This document shows, one piece after another, positions 1-5,781 of a stretch of DNA of 7,889 bases. The position numbers and the translations under genes were made by a program. The notes beneath the pieces were generated by a model. That model did not search any database and was not told where the DNA came from. It was given only the letters and a program-made list of their open reading frames with translations. Origin of the DNA: an uncultured bacterium (GTDB taxonomy: Bacteria; Spirochaetota; Spirochaetia; Sphaerochaetales; Sphaerochaetaceae); assembly GCA_905215015.1 (NCBI GenBank), contig CAJMOS010000122.1:1-7889 (forward strand), in the 5' to 3' direction. The first letter of the stretch is position 1. The number at the start of each line of letters is the position of its first letter.

Positions 1-847
1 GGAGGAGGCGATCAAGGCGGTCGCCAACGCCATCAGACGGAACAAGGCTGGAATCGGCGACGCCCATCGTCCGCTCGGTTCGTTCCTTTTCGCCGGTCCT
101 ACCGGCGTCGGAAAGACCTTGCTTGCCAAGGTGCTTGCCGGTTTCCTGTTCGACGACGAGAAGGCGTTGACCCGCATCGATATGAGCGAGTATATGGAGA
201 AATACTCGGTATCCCGCTTGATTGGAGCGCCTCCGGGGTATGTCGGCTATGACCAAGGCGGGCAGCTGACCGAGGTGGTCCGCCGCCGCCCCTACTCGGT
301 GATCCTGTTCGATGAGATCGAGAAGGCCCACCCGGATGTCTTCAACATCCTCCTGCAGGTGCTTGACGACGGGCGTCTGACCGATGGCCAGGGAAGAGTG
401 GTGGACTTCACCAACACGGTGATCATCATGACCAGCAACCTGGGATCGGCCGACCTGCTCGGAGCGACCAACTTCGCCGAAGGCAAAGCGAGGGTCATGG
501 AGGCGATCAGAGCCGCCTTCAAGCCCGAGTTCATCAACCGTATTGATGAAATCGTGGTCTTCAAGAGCCTTGGAGACGCGCAGCTCCGCTCGATTGTCAC
601 GCTGCAGCTTGAGGAGCTGAAGAAGCGGCTGGAGGGCAGGAACCTGCATCTCGTCTGGGACGACAAGGTGGTCGACTTGGTCTTCAAGAAAGGCTACAGC
701 CCCGCCTATGGCGCGCGTCCGATTCGCCGCGCAGTACAGGACTATGTGGAGGACCCGCTTGCTGAGAAGCTGCTTGAAGGTGTCTTCCTGGAGGGTTCCA
801 CCATCCACTTGAGCGTGGGTTCCACCGGAGAGGTGACCATCTCCTGA
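1..847 (+). CDS. clpB: ATP-dependent chaperone ClpB (Hsp100 disaggregase), C-terminal part only
   Basis: This is the 3' end of a gene cut by the window edge; 281 residues are visible, reading from base 2. It holds most of the second AAA+ module of a Hsp100 protein, the ATP-driven cytosolic machine that threads aggregated proteins together with DnaK. Visible motifs, numbered from the first visible residue, are Walker A GPTGVGKT (about 32-39), the pore loop GYVG (about 79-82), Walker B ILFDE (about 101-105), sensor 1 MTSN (about 143-146), the arginine finger in EFINRID (R about 180) and sensor 2 GARP (about 237-240). A typical short C-terminal D2 small domain follows. FDEIEKAH and DGRLTDGQGR favour ClpB over ClpC, which usually has LDEIEKAH. 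FINRID is also seen in ClpC, so ClpC or ClpA remains possible because the N-terminal and middle domains are not visible. The gene ends just before a strong terminator, so it is the last gene of its unit. Confidence 0.85.
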   Translation, partial: EEAIKAVANAIRRNKAGIGDAHRPLGSFLFAGPTGVGKTLLAKVLAGFLFDDEKALTRIDMSEYMEKYSVSRLIGAPPGYVGYDQGGQLTEVVRRRPYSVILFDEIEKAHPDVFNILLQVLDDGRLTDGQGRVVDFTNTVIIMTSNLGSADLLGATNFAEGKARVMEAIRAAFKPEFINRIDEIVVFKSLGDAQLRSIVTLQLEELKKRLEGRNLHLVWDDKVVDLVFKKGYSPAYGARPIRRAVQDYVEDPLAEKLLEGVFLEGSTIHLSVGSTGEVTIS

Positions 848-866
848 CCGATTTCCAGGTCGCAAG

Positions 867-912
867 CGTGCCGGCATCAGCATTGGGCTGGTGCCGGCGC
901 GTTTTGTTTTGT
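867..912 (+). terminator. Rho-independent terminator of the clpB gene
   Basis: A 14-bp stem is formed by 867-880 (CGTGCCGGCATCAG) and 888-901 (CTGGTGCCGGCGCG), with two G-T wobbles and a 7-base loop. The T-rich tract TTTTGTTTTGT follows at 902-912. It begins 20 bases after the clpB stop. The T tract lies only on the plus-strand side, so it should terminate clpB transcription. It is not a clear terminator for the convergent minus-strand gene that ends at 923. Confidence 0.85.
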
Positions 913-922
913 GGGGTGTCTG

Positions 923-1501
923 TCAGTCCTGGTGTTCTTGGTCGAGCAACGCCTGGTAGGACGAGGGCGTGTCGACGTCGGTGACGTAGCTGCGGTCGTC
1001 ACTTTTCTTGAGGGTGATGGTATAGGAGGCAAGCACGTCTTTCATCCGCATTCCTGTGCCGGCGGCCAGAATGGCGGGAATCAGGGCAGCCTTCACCAGC
1101 ACCGGGTGGCCGGCGACCCCGTCCACTATCGGACGGATCCCATCGGTCCGGTGGTCCCATGCCCCTGCCAACTCCCGGTAGTGCCTGCTTCTGACGAGCG
1201 GCATGTCGGCCAGGGCGATGAAGAAGTCATCCGGGTGGGGGAGTGCCTGCACCCCTGCCTGTATGGAGGAAAGCTGTCCGCTCTCGTAGCGTTCGTTGCG
1301 GACGATGGTGATTTCGGGATAAGGGGCAAGCAGTGACTCGACCCGCCCGCCCTGGAAGCCGGTGACGACGATGGTCTTCAGCCCCGCTCCAAGGGCCGCC
1401 TCTGCAGCATGGACCACTAGTGGCTTGCCCTCGGTCTTCCAGAAAAGTTTTTCTCCGCCGGCGCGGGAAGCAAGTCCGGCGGCAAGGATGATCGCGTACA
1501 T
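923..1501 (-). CDS. MocA/MobA-like nucleotidyltransferase (NTP_transf_3 family)
   Basis: The product is a 192-residue cytosolic nucleotidyltransferase of the family that includes MocA (CTP:molybdopterin cytidylyltransferase) and MobA (GTP-using). The nucleotide-binding start LAAGLASRAGGEKL lies at residues 6-19; the family usually has R-M-G-x-x-K, and here Met is replaced by Ala. N69, GQLSSIQAG (75-83), the metal-binding ADMPLV (98-103, D99), GHPV (131-134) and TDVDTP (174-179) follow in the expected order. Length fits MocA-like proteins (about 190-200). The ATG at 1501 is chosen because the family begins directly with the (M)xxIILAAG strand. A longer in-frame start at 1633 would add 44 unrelated residues and run into the divergent gene. 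No Shine-Dalgarno sequence is visible. No molybdenum-enzyme gene is nearby, so the cofactor substrate is an inference; another sugar- or cofactor-nucleotidyltransferase role is possible. Confidence 0.82.
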   Translation of the reverse strand: MYAIILAAGLASRAGGEKLFWKTEGKPLVVHAAEAALGAGLKTIVVTGFQGGRVESLLAPYPEITIVRNERYESGQLSSIQAGVQALPHPDDFFIALADMPLVRSRHYRELAGAWDHRTDGIRPIVDGVAGHPVLVKAALIPAILAAGTGMRMKDVLASYTITLKKSDDRSYVTDVDTPSSYQALLDQEHQD

Positions 1502-1507
1502 GGGCAC

Positions 1508-1516
1508 AGTATAGCA
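1508..1516 (-). promoter_or_regulatory. Candidate extended -10 promoter of the MocA-like gene
   Basis: On the minus strand the sequence TGC-TATACT (1516 down to 1508) matches an extended -10 element. No good -35 hexamer is present at 16-18 bases. The start codon at 1501 lies only 6 bases past the -10, so transcription would begin at or next to the ATG and give a leaderless or nearly leaderless mRNA. This agrees with the missing Shine-Dalgarno sequence. The evidence is sequence match only. Confidence 0.35.
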
Positions 1517-1547
1517 CTCTTTCAGTGTTGCCGGTCTTTGCGCTACG

Positions 1548-2247
1548 ATGGCGTACACGCTTGCCACGTATGTGAACTGTATTGCCGTCATCGCAGGCAC
1601 CCTGCTCGGGGTGTTGCTGCATCGCCGGATCAAGGAGTCCTACCAAGACATCGTCATCGGGTCCACTGGCTTTGTCACCGTCGTCATCGCACTCGGGATG
1701 GCCATGAAGAGCGCATCCTATCTGACGATGGTGTCCAGCGTGATTCTCGGTGGATTCCTCGGGACTGCGCTTTATATTGAGGACCGGGTCCTTCATCTCG
1801 GTGGGCGTCTGCAGGAGCTGACCTCGAAAGGGGGGGGAAGCCTCTGGTTTCGCTACAGGCTTTCTGTCCGCCTCGGTATTGTTCTGCACTGGGGCCATGG
1901 CTATCGTCGGTTCGATCCAGGCAGGTACTTCCCACGACTATCGGCTGTTGCTGGTCAAATCGGTGATGGATGGCTGCATGGCGGTTGCCTTTGGAGCCGC
2001 TTATGGACCGGGTGTCGCCTTCAGCGCCCTGAGCCTGTCGCTCTATCAGGGTTTCTTCACCCTCTTCGGCGGCTGGTTGCAACCCCGTCTCGGGGATGAG
2101 GGAATCAACGAAATGGGGGCTGTTGGGGGCGTGTTGCTGTTGATGGTGTCCTGCAACCTGCTTGGTCTGCGCAAGACCAAGGCGGGAGACTATCTTCCCG
2201 CCATCGCCCTTGCTCCACTCTTGGGCAAGGTCCTTGCCCGTTTCTGA
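1548..2247 (+). pseudogene. DUF554 family membrane protein, frameshifted at a G8 tract
   Basis: This is a DUF554 (YdfK-like) predicted inner-membrane protein of unknown function. The first 94 codons (ATG 1548 to AAA 1827-1829) give the typical N-terminus, with hydrophobic segments VNCIAVIAGTLLGVLL and STGFVTVVIALGMAM. The open frame then passes through eight G (1830-1837), loses family likeness and would stop at 2099 as a 183-residue product. The family continues in another frame from 1831: FATGFLSASVLFCTGAMAIV, VKSVMDG, then LYQGFFTLFGGWL, ending at TGA 2245-2247. Deleting one G joins both halves into 232 residues, the normal family length. Everything downstream is intact, which suggests a recent event, a sequencing error in the homopolymer, or a switchable or slippage-rescued gene. 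No Shine-Dalgarno sequence precedes the ATG. It diverges from the MocA-like gene across 46 bases. Confidence 0.85.
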
Positions 2248-2252
2248 CGACG

Positions 2253-2279
2253 AAAAACCGGCCCCGTTTGAGGAGCCGG
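2253..2279 (-). terminator. Rho-independent terminator of glgP
   Basis: Read on the minus strand, an 8-bp GC-rich stem (CCGGCTCC, 2279-2272, pairing with GGGGCCGG, 2265-2258, with one T-G wobble) and a 6-base loop are followed by TTTTT (2257-2253). It starts 20 bases past the glgP stop. It ends 5 bases from the convergent DUF554 stop, so it also separates the two converging units. On the plus strand the stem has a C-A mismatch and no clean T tract follows, so the main direction is minus. Confidence 0.85.
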
Positions 2280-2299
2280 CCGCTTCTTCGAAACTGGAC

Positions 2300-4816
2300 T
2301 TAGTGTTTCAGGCTCTTTGCGTTGAGCAATGCCGTCTCGACAGTCGTGTTCTGGGGGACCGGGCACTTCTTCAGGTGCCAGATCTCGTTGGCATACTCGT
2401 CGATGGTACGGTCACTGGAGAACTTCGCGCTGCTGGCGATGTTCAGGACTGCTTTCTCGTTCCAGGCATGCTGGTCGTCGCGGTAGAGTTCCAGCGCCTT
2501 CCTGTGCTCGTCGCGGTACATGGCCAGATCGGCGAAGAGGAAGTAGCGGTCACCCTGGTCAAGCAGGCTGGACCAGAGCGGGTCGAAGATTCCCTGCTCG
2601 TTGACGTTGAAGAATCCGCTGCGGACCAGTTCGACCATCGCCTTGATTCCGTCGTCCTTGTTGATCCATTCCCAAGGGTCGTAGTTGCCGGCCAAGGCTG
2701 CGATTTCCTCCTCGGTATGTCCGAAAATGAACATGTTCTCCTTGCCTGCCGCTTCGGCCATCTCGACGTTTGCACCGTCCAAGGTTCCCATCGTCAGGGC
2801 GCCGTTGATCATGAACTTCATGTTGCCGGTGCCGCTGGCTTCGGTTCCCGCGGTGGAAATCTGCTCGCTGATGTTGCTGGCGGGGATGATGTGCTCCGCC
2901 AGGGTGACGCGGTAGTTTGGCAGGAAGAAGACCTGCAACCGGTCACGGGTCTCCGGGTCGGAGTTGACCACCTTGGCGACATTGTTGATGAACTTGATGA
3001 TCAGCTTGGCGTTCACGTAGCCGGGAGCGCTCTTGCCCGCGAAGAAGAAGGTGGTGGGAGTCATGCCCTTGGTCATCTCGCCATGGTTCTTCAGGTCGTT
3101 GTACAGCAGCACGACATGCAGGATATTGAGCAGCTGGCGCTTGTACTCGTGGATCCGCTTGACCTGCGTGTCGAAGAGCATGTCCGGGTTGACGATGTGG
3201 CCGCAATCCTTGCGGATGAATGCCGCGGCGCCGACCTTGGTCTGCTGCTTGATCTTGGCGAACTGCTCCAGGAAGGAGGGGTCTTTGGCGAGCGGCTTCA
3301 GGAGCCCGATCTGGCTGAAGTCGGTGATCCAGCCATCGCCGATGGCGCTGGTGATCAGGGATGCAAGGGCCGGATTGGCGTCAAGCAGCCAGCGTCTCTG
3401 GGTGATGCCGTTGGTCTTGTTGTTGAATCGTTCCGGGAAAATCAGGTTGAACTCGGGGAACATCTTGGTCTTCAGCAGCTCAGAGTGCAACGCGGCGACG
3501 CCGTTGGTGCTGTGGCTGCCGATGATGGCGAGGTTGGCCATGCGGATCTGCTTCGGGCTGGATTCCTCGATGATGCTCACCTTGGCCAGCTTGTCGCCCT
3601 GCATCGGGAAGAAGCTGACTGCTTTCTGCAGGAAGCGGCGGTTGATCTCGTAGATGATCTGCAGGTGTCTGGGAAGCAGCTTCTCGAACATCGGCAGGGA
3701 CCATTTTTCCAATGCTTCCGGCATCAGCGTGTGGTTGGTGTAGCCCAGCGTGCGGACGGTGATGTCCCATGCGGGATCCCAGTCCAGGTTTTCCTCGTCG
3801 ACCAATAGCCGCATCAGCTCCGGCACGGCGAGCGAGGGGTGGGTGTCGTTCATCTGGATGGCCGCGCAGTCGGGGAACTGGCTCCAGTCGCTGTGATGTC
3901 TCTTGAAACGGCGGATGATGTCCTGCAGGCTGCAGGTGACGAAGAAGTACTGCTGTTTCAGCCTCAGCTCCTTGCCCAGGTAGAGCGTGTCGTTGGGGTA
4001 GAGTACCTCGCTGAGCGTCTCTGCTTGGATCTTGTCGCGGACGGCTTGGGTGTAGTCTCCCTGGTCGAACTCCTTGAAGTTGAACTCGGCGGTCGCCTTG
4101 GCCGACCACAGGCGGAGCGTGTTGACCGTCTTGGCGCCATAGCCGATGATCGGAGTGTCGTAGGCCATGCCGAGCACCCGCTCGTCGGGAATCCACTTAT
4201 AGCAGTCCCGGCCGTTCTCCTGGATCATCTCCACCTTGCCGCCGTATTGGACGGGATAGACCGTGTCCGGCCTCTGGATTTCCCAGGGATTCCCGTCACG
4301 GAGCCAGTCGTCAGGCTGCTCGACCTGGTAACCGTGGACGATCTGCTGGCGGAAAATACCGTAGTTGTAGCGGATTCCGTAGCCATAGGCAGGGTATTCC
4401 AGTGTAGCCAAAGAGTCCATGAAACAGGCGGCGAGCCGTCCCAGACCTCCATTTCCAAGTCCTGCGTCGGGCTCGACGTCGGCCAGCTCCTCGTAGGTGT
4501 AGCCGAGGGATGCGAGCGCCTCGCGGACCTCTTTCTCCAAGCCGAGGTTGATGATGTTGTTGGTCATCGCCCTTCCCATCAAGAACTCGAGGGAAAGGTA
4601 ATAGACGCGCTTGGAGTCTTGCGCCCGCTGGGTTCTCCTGCTGGTTTCCCACTGCTGGATGATGCGGTCGCGGATGGTCAGCGCGATGGCGTTGTAGCGA
4701 CCCTCGGGAGAGGTGTGGTAGACGTCGGCGTCCTCACTGTACTTCAGGTGCTCGGCAAAGTCCTGCGCGATGTCTGCCGGTTTCCTTCCAAAACGAGTAT
4801 TGCTCTGTTTGTTCAC
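2300..4816 (-). CDS. glgP: Glycogen/maltodextrin phosphorylase
   Basis: This cytosolic GT35 enzyme releases glucose-1-phosphate from the non-reducing ends of alpha-1,4-glucans using phosphate and pyridoxal phosphate. The sequence is complete at 838 residues, within the usual bacterial range. Landmarks are YYLSLEFLMGR (about 72-82), NGGLGRLAACFMDSLATL (about 122-139), QMNDTHPS (about 321-328), KRIHEYKRQ (about 553-561) and the cofactor site EASGTGNMKF (about 659-668), with the PLP-binding lysine at about 667. The GTG at 4816 is preferred: AAGGAAG lies 8 bases upstream, and an extended -10 at 4859-4851 puts the transcript start near 4844. An alternative in-frame GTG at 4852 overlaps that promoter, has no ribosome site and would add 12 residues. 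The gene stands alone between its own promoter and terminator, with no other glycogen gene in the window. Glycogen versus maltodextrin preference cannot be told from sequence alone. Confidence 0.96.
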   Translation of the reverse strand: MNKQSNTRFGRKPADIAQDFAEHLKYSEDADVYHTSPEGRYNAIALTIRDRIIQQWETSRRTQRAQDSKRVYYLSLEFLMGRAMTNNIINLGLEKEVREALASLGYTYEELADVEPDAGLGNGGLGRLAACFMDSLATLEYPAYGYGIRYNYGIFRQQIVHGYQVEQPDDWLRDGNPWEIQRPDTVYPVQYGGKVEMIQENGRDCYKWIPDERVLGMAYDTPIIGYGAKTVNTLRLWSAKATAEFNFKEFDQGDYTQAVRDKIQAETLSEVLYPNDTLYLGKELRLKQQYFFVTCSLQDIIRRFKRHHSDWSQFPDCAAIQMNDTHPSLAVPELMRLLVDEENLDWDPAWDITVRTLGYTNHTLMPEALEKWSLPMFEKLLPRHLQIIYEINRRFLQKAVSFFPMQGDKLAKVSIIEESSPKQIRMANLAIIGSHSTNGVAALHSELLKTKMFPEFNLIFPERFNNKTNGITQRRWLLDANPALASLITSAIGDGWITDFSQIGLLKPLAKDPSFLEQFAKIKQQTKVGAAAFIRKDCGHIVNPDMLFDTQVKRIHEYKRQLLNILHVVLLYNDLKNHGEMTKGMTPTTFFFAGKSAPGYVNAKLIIKFINNVAKVVNSDPETRDRLQVFFLPNYRVTLAEHIIPASNISEQISTAGTEASGTGNMKFMINGALTMGTLDGANVEMAEAAGKENMFIFGHTEEEIAALAGNYDPWEWINKDDGIKAMVELVRSGFFNVNEQGIFDPLWSSLLDQGDRYFLFADLAMYRDEHRKALELYRDDQHAWNEKAVLNIASSAKFSSDRTIDEYANEIWHLKKCPVPQNTTVETALLNAKSLKH

Positions 4817-4850
4817 GGATGATTCTTCCTTCAAAAGCTTTCTAGCAAGC

Positions 4851-4859
4851 ACTATAGCA
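4851..4859 (-). promoter_or_regulatory. Candidate extended -10 promoter of glgP
   Basis: The minus strand carries TGC-TATAGT (4859 to 4851), an extended -10 with five of six consensus bases in the hexamer. No convincing -35 is found at 16-18 bases, as is common for extended -10 promoters. The predicted start near 4844 gives a leader of about 28 bases containing the AAGGAAG ribosome site before the GTG at 4816. Confidence 0.5.
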
Positions 4860-5022
4860 AGGAGGACGAAAAAAGGCGAGTTGCCTGCTCGGGAATTTAC
4901 GGGTCTTCCCCGTATCCATTATCTGTACCCGCACGCGAGAGAAGGTTGGGGAAGGTTGGATTGGATTTGTCTCTTCTGATGGCGCGGCCAAGCTTCCTGA
5001 TGGCGGTTTGGCCGAAAAAGAG
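4860..5022. other. Intergenic stretch between the divergent glgP and tRNA-Thr/rpmG units
   Basis: No convincing gene was found here. Small open frames (for example one on the minus strand at 4919-5101) have no ribosome site and no recognisable protein. Two structures are visible. One is a head-to-tail 10-base direct repeat at 4941-4960 (GAAGGTTGGG then GAAGGTTGGA). The other is a 7-bp perfect inverted repeat, CGGCCAA at 4985-4991 and TTGGCCG at 5008-5014. The latter has no T tract on its 3' side on either strand, so it is not an intrinsic terminator. The region probably holds upstream control sequence for the tRNA and ribosomal protein operon. Confidence 0.5.
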
Positions 5023-5052
5023 TGGACGAGAGGCCCGGTTTTCTGCTATGGT
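5023..5052 (+). promoter_or_regulatory. Candidate upstream promoter of the tRNA-Thr/rpmG operon
   Basis: TGGACG (5023-5028), an 18-base spacer and the extended -10 TGC-TATGGT (5044-5052) resemble a sigma-70 type promoter. If real, it would sit about 70 bases upstream of the better promoter at 5095-5123 and form a tandem pair, an arrangement often seen before stable-RNA genes. The match is weaker than the downstream one. Confidence 0.3.
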
Positions 5053-5094
5053 TGTTGTCGTGCTCCAAGTTCGGGAATTCCCATCTCGAGCGTA

Positions 5095-5123
5095 TTGACA
5101 AAGAAAGATGTCCTTGGTAACGT
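5095..5123 (+). promoter_or_regulatory. Sigma-70-type promoter of the tRNA-Thr/rpmG/secE/nusG operon
   Basis: A perfect -35 TTGACA (5095-5100) is followed by a 17-base spacer and the -10 TAACGT (5118-5123), which keeps the key T, A and final T. The predicted transcript start is near 5130, about 36 bases before tRNA-Thr. This is the best promoter match in the window. It is well placed to drive tRNA-Thr, rpmG, tRNA-Trp, secE and nusG as one transcript. Confidence 0.65.
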
Positions 5124-5165
5124 AACGAGTGCGTCTTTACAGAAAGCGCGATGTTTGTGTGTAAT

Positions 5166-5238
5166 GCCTTTGTAGCTCAGTTGGTAGAGCACCACCTTGG
5201 TAAGGTGGGGGTCAGCGGTTCAAATCCGCTCGAAGGCT
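5166..5238 (+). tRNA. tRNA-Thr (anticodon GGT)
   Basis: A full cloverleaf can be folded. The acceptor is GCCTTTG (5166-5172) with CGAAGGC (5231-5237), containing one T-G wobble. The D stem is GCTC/GAGC. The anticodon stem is CCACC/GGTGG around TTGGTAA, with anticodon GGT at 5199-5201. The variable loop has five bases. The T stem is AGCGG/CCGCT around TTCAAAT. The discriminator is T5238. CCA is not encoded and must be added enzymatically. It decodes ACC and ACU. It lies 38 bases before rpmG, probably in the same transcript. Confidence 0.97.
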
Positions 5239-5276
5239 CTTCTTTATGGTGATGTTTCGCCGAGGAGCATAGAGCT

Positions 5277-5453
5277 ATGGCTGAGAAGAAGAAAACCAGT
5301 GTCGAGAAGATCGCTCTGCAGTGCACCGTTTGTGGCCGCAAGAACTATACGACCGAGAAGAACAGAAAGAACTCCCAGGAGAAATTCGTGTTCAACAAGT
5401 ACTGCCCGTTCGATCGCAAGCATACTCCGCACAAGGAAGCGAAGATTAAATAA
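5277..5453 (+). CDS. rpmG: 50S ribosomal protein L33
   Basis: The product has 58 residues and is a small basic protein of the large ribosomal subunit. The ATG at 5277 follows GAGGAG (5262-5267) by 9 bases. Family marks are IALQCTVCGRKNYTTEKNRK (12-31) and KYCPFDRKHTPHKE (41-54). The zinc-ribbon cysteines C16, C19 and C43 are present, but the fourth position, usually Cys in zinc-binding L33, is D46. This is an intermediate state between the Cys4 and Cys-free forms. The gene sits between two tRNAs, as in many bacteria where rpmG and tRNA-Trp precede secE. Confidence 0.96.
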   Translation: MAEKKKTSVEKIALQCTVCGRKNYTTEKNRKNSQEKFVFNKYCPFDRKHTPHKEAKIK

Positions 5454-5460
5454 GCAACCT

Positions 5461-5566
5461 TTCGAGGAGCAAATAGGCCACTAGCTCCAACGGTAGAGCG
5501 CTGGTCTCCAAAACCGGATGTTGGGGGTTCGAATCCCTCGTGGCCTGTCTGCTCCTCGAATTTTTT
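5461..5566 (+). repeat. 11-bp perfect inverted repeat enclosing tRNA-Trp, followed by T6
   Basis: TTCGAGGAGCA (5461-5471) and TGCTCCTCGAA (5550-5560) are perfect reverse complements. They bracket the tRNA-Trp gene with only 3 and 2 bases between them and the mature tRNA ends. TTTTTT follows at 5561-5566. The RNA could form a long helix stacked on the tRNA acceptor stem. Likely roles are a double-stranded processing stalk, for example for an RNase III-type enzyme, or a composite terminator/attenuator before secE. The role is inferred; the repeat itself is direct observation. Confidence 0.7.
5475..5547 (+). tRNA. tRNA-Trp (anticodon CCA)
   Basis: The cloverleaf is complete. The acceptor is AGGCCAC (5475-5481) with GTGGCCT (5540-5546). 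The D stem is GCTC/GAGC. The anticodon stem is CTGGT/ACCGG around CTCCAAA, with anticodon CCA at 5508-5510. The T stem is GGGGG/CCCTC around TTCGAAT. The discriminator is G5547, as expected for bacterial tRNA-Trp. The terminal CCA is not encoded. It lies between rpmG and secE, a widely conserved place for this tRNA. Confidence 0.97.
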
Positions 5567-5584
5567 CCCCAAGGAGAGACATTG

Positions 5585-5764
5585 ATGAAGAAACTGGTTC
5601 AGTATTTCAAGGATTGCCGCACCGAGCTGAGAAAGGTCGTGTGGCCTTCGAAAGAGCATGTCGCTTCTTCAACAAAAGTCGTTGTTATCTCCACCGTGTT
5701 GGTGGCAGTATTTCTTGGGCTGGTCGATTTCGTCCTGCTCAAGCTTGTCTATTTGTTGTTCTAG
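5585..5764 (+). CDS. secE: Preprotein translocase subunit SecE
   Basis: The product is a 59-residue inner-membrane protein, the clamp subunit of the SecYEG protein-export channel. It is the short single-spanning form found in most bacteria. The cytoplasmic amphipathic helix carries the signature ELRKVVWPSKEHV (14-26). One hydrophobic membrane segment covers about residues 31-58. The ATG at 5585 is chosen because AGGAG (5572-5576) lies 8 bases upstream. An in-frame TTG at 5582 is too close, and an upstream in-frame start at 5540 lies inside tRNA-Trp. It is followed by nusG after 17 bases. Confidence 0.95.
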   Translation: MKKLVQYFKDCRTELRKVVWPSKEHVASSTKVVVISTVLVAVFLGLVDFVLLKLVYLLF

Positions 5765-5781
5765 TCTAATAGGATTGAGAT

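Noticed and set aside
911..1336. 141-codon plus-strand open frame opposite the MocA-like gene
   Set aside because: The minus-strand gene carries all family motifs. The plus frame has no recognisable protein and its start overlaps the region just after the clpB terminator.
2162..4822. Two very long plus-strand open frames (548 and 327 codons) opposite glgP
   Set aside because: Both are in the same antisense frame of a certain, highly conserved gene. Their translations are low-complexity D/V/L/E-rich with no known family, and no ribosome site is seen. They result from GC-biased third codon positions in glgP.
4985..5014. CGGCCAA/TTGGCCG inverted repeat as a terminator
   Set aside because: No T tract follows on the 3' side on either strand, and no gene ends beside it.
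4919..5101. 60-codon minus-strand open frame in the glgP/tRNA spacer
   Set aside because: It has no ribosome site or recognisable protein and overlaps the tRNA operon promoter region.
5246..5272. Eight-codon mini-frame (MVMFRRGA) ending in the rpmG ribosome site, as a leader peptide
   Set aside because: It has no ribosome site of its own, begins a few bases after the tRNA-Thr end and contains no regulatory codon run.
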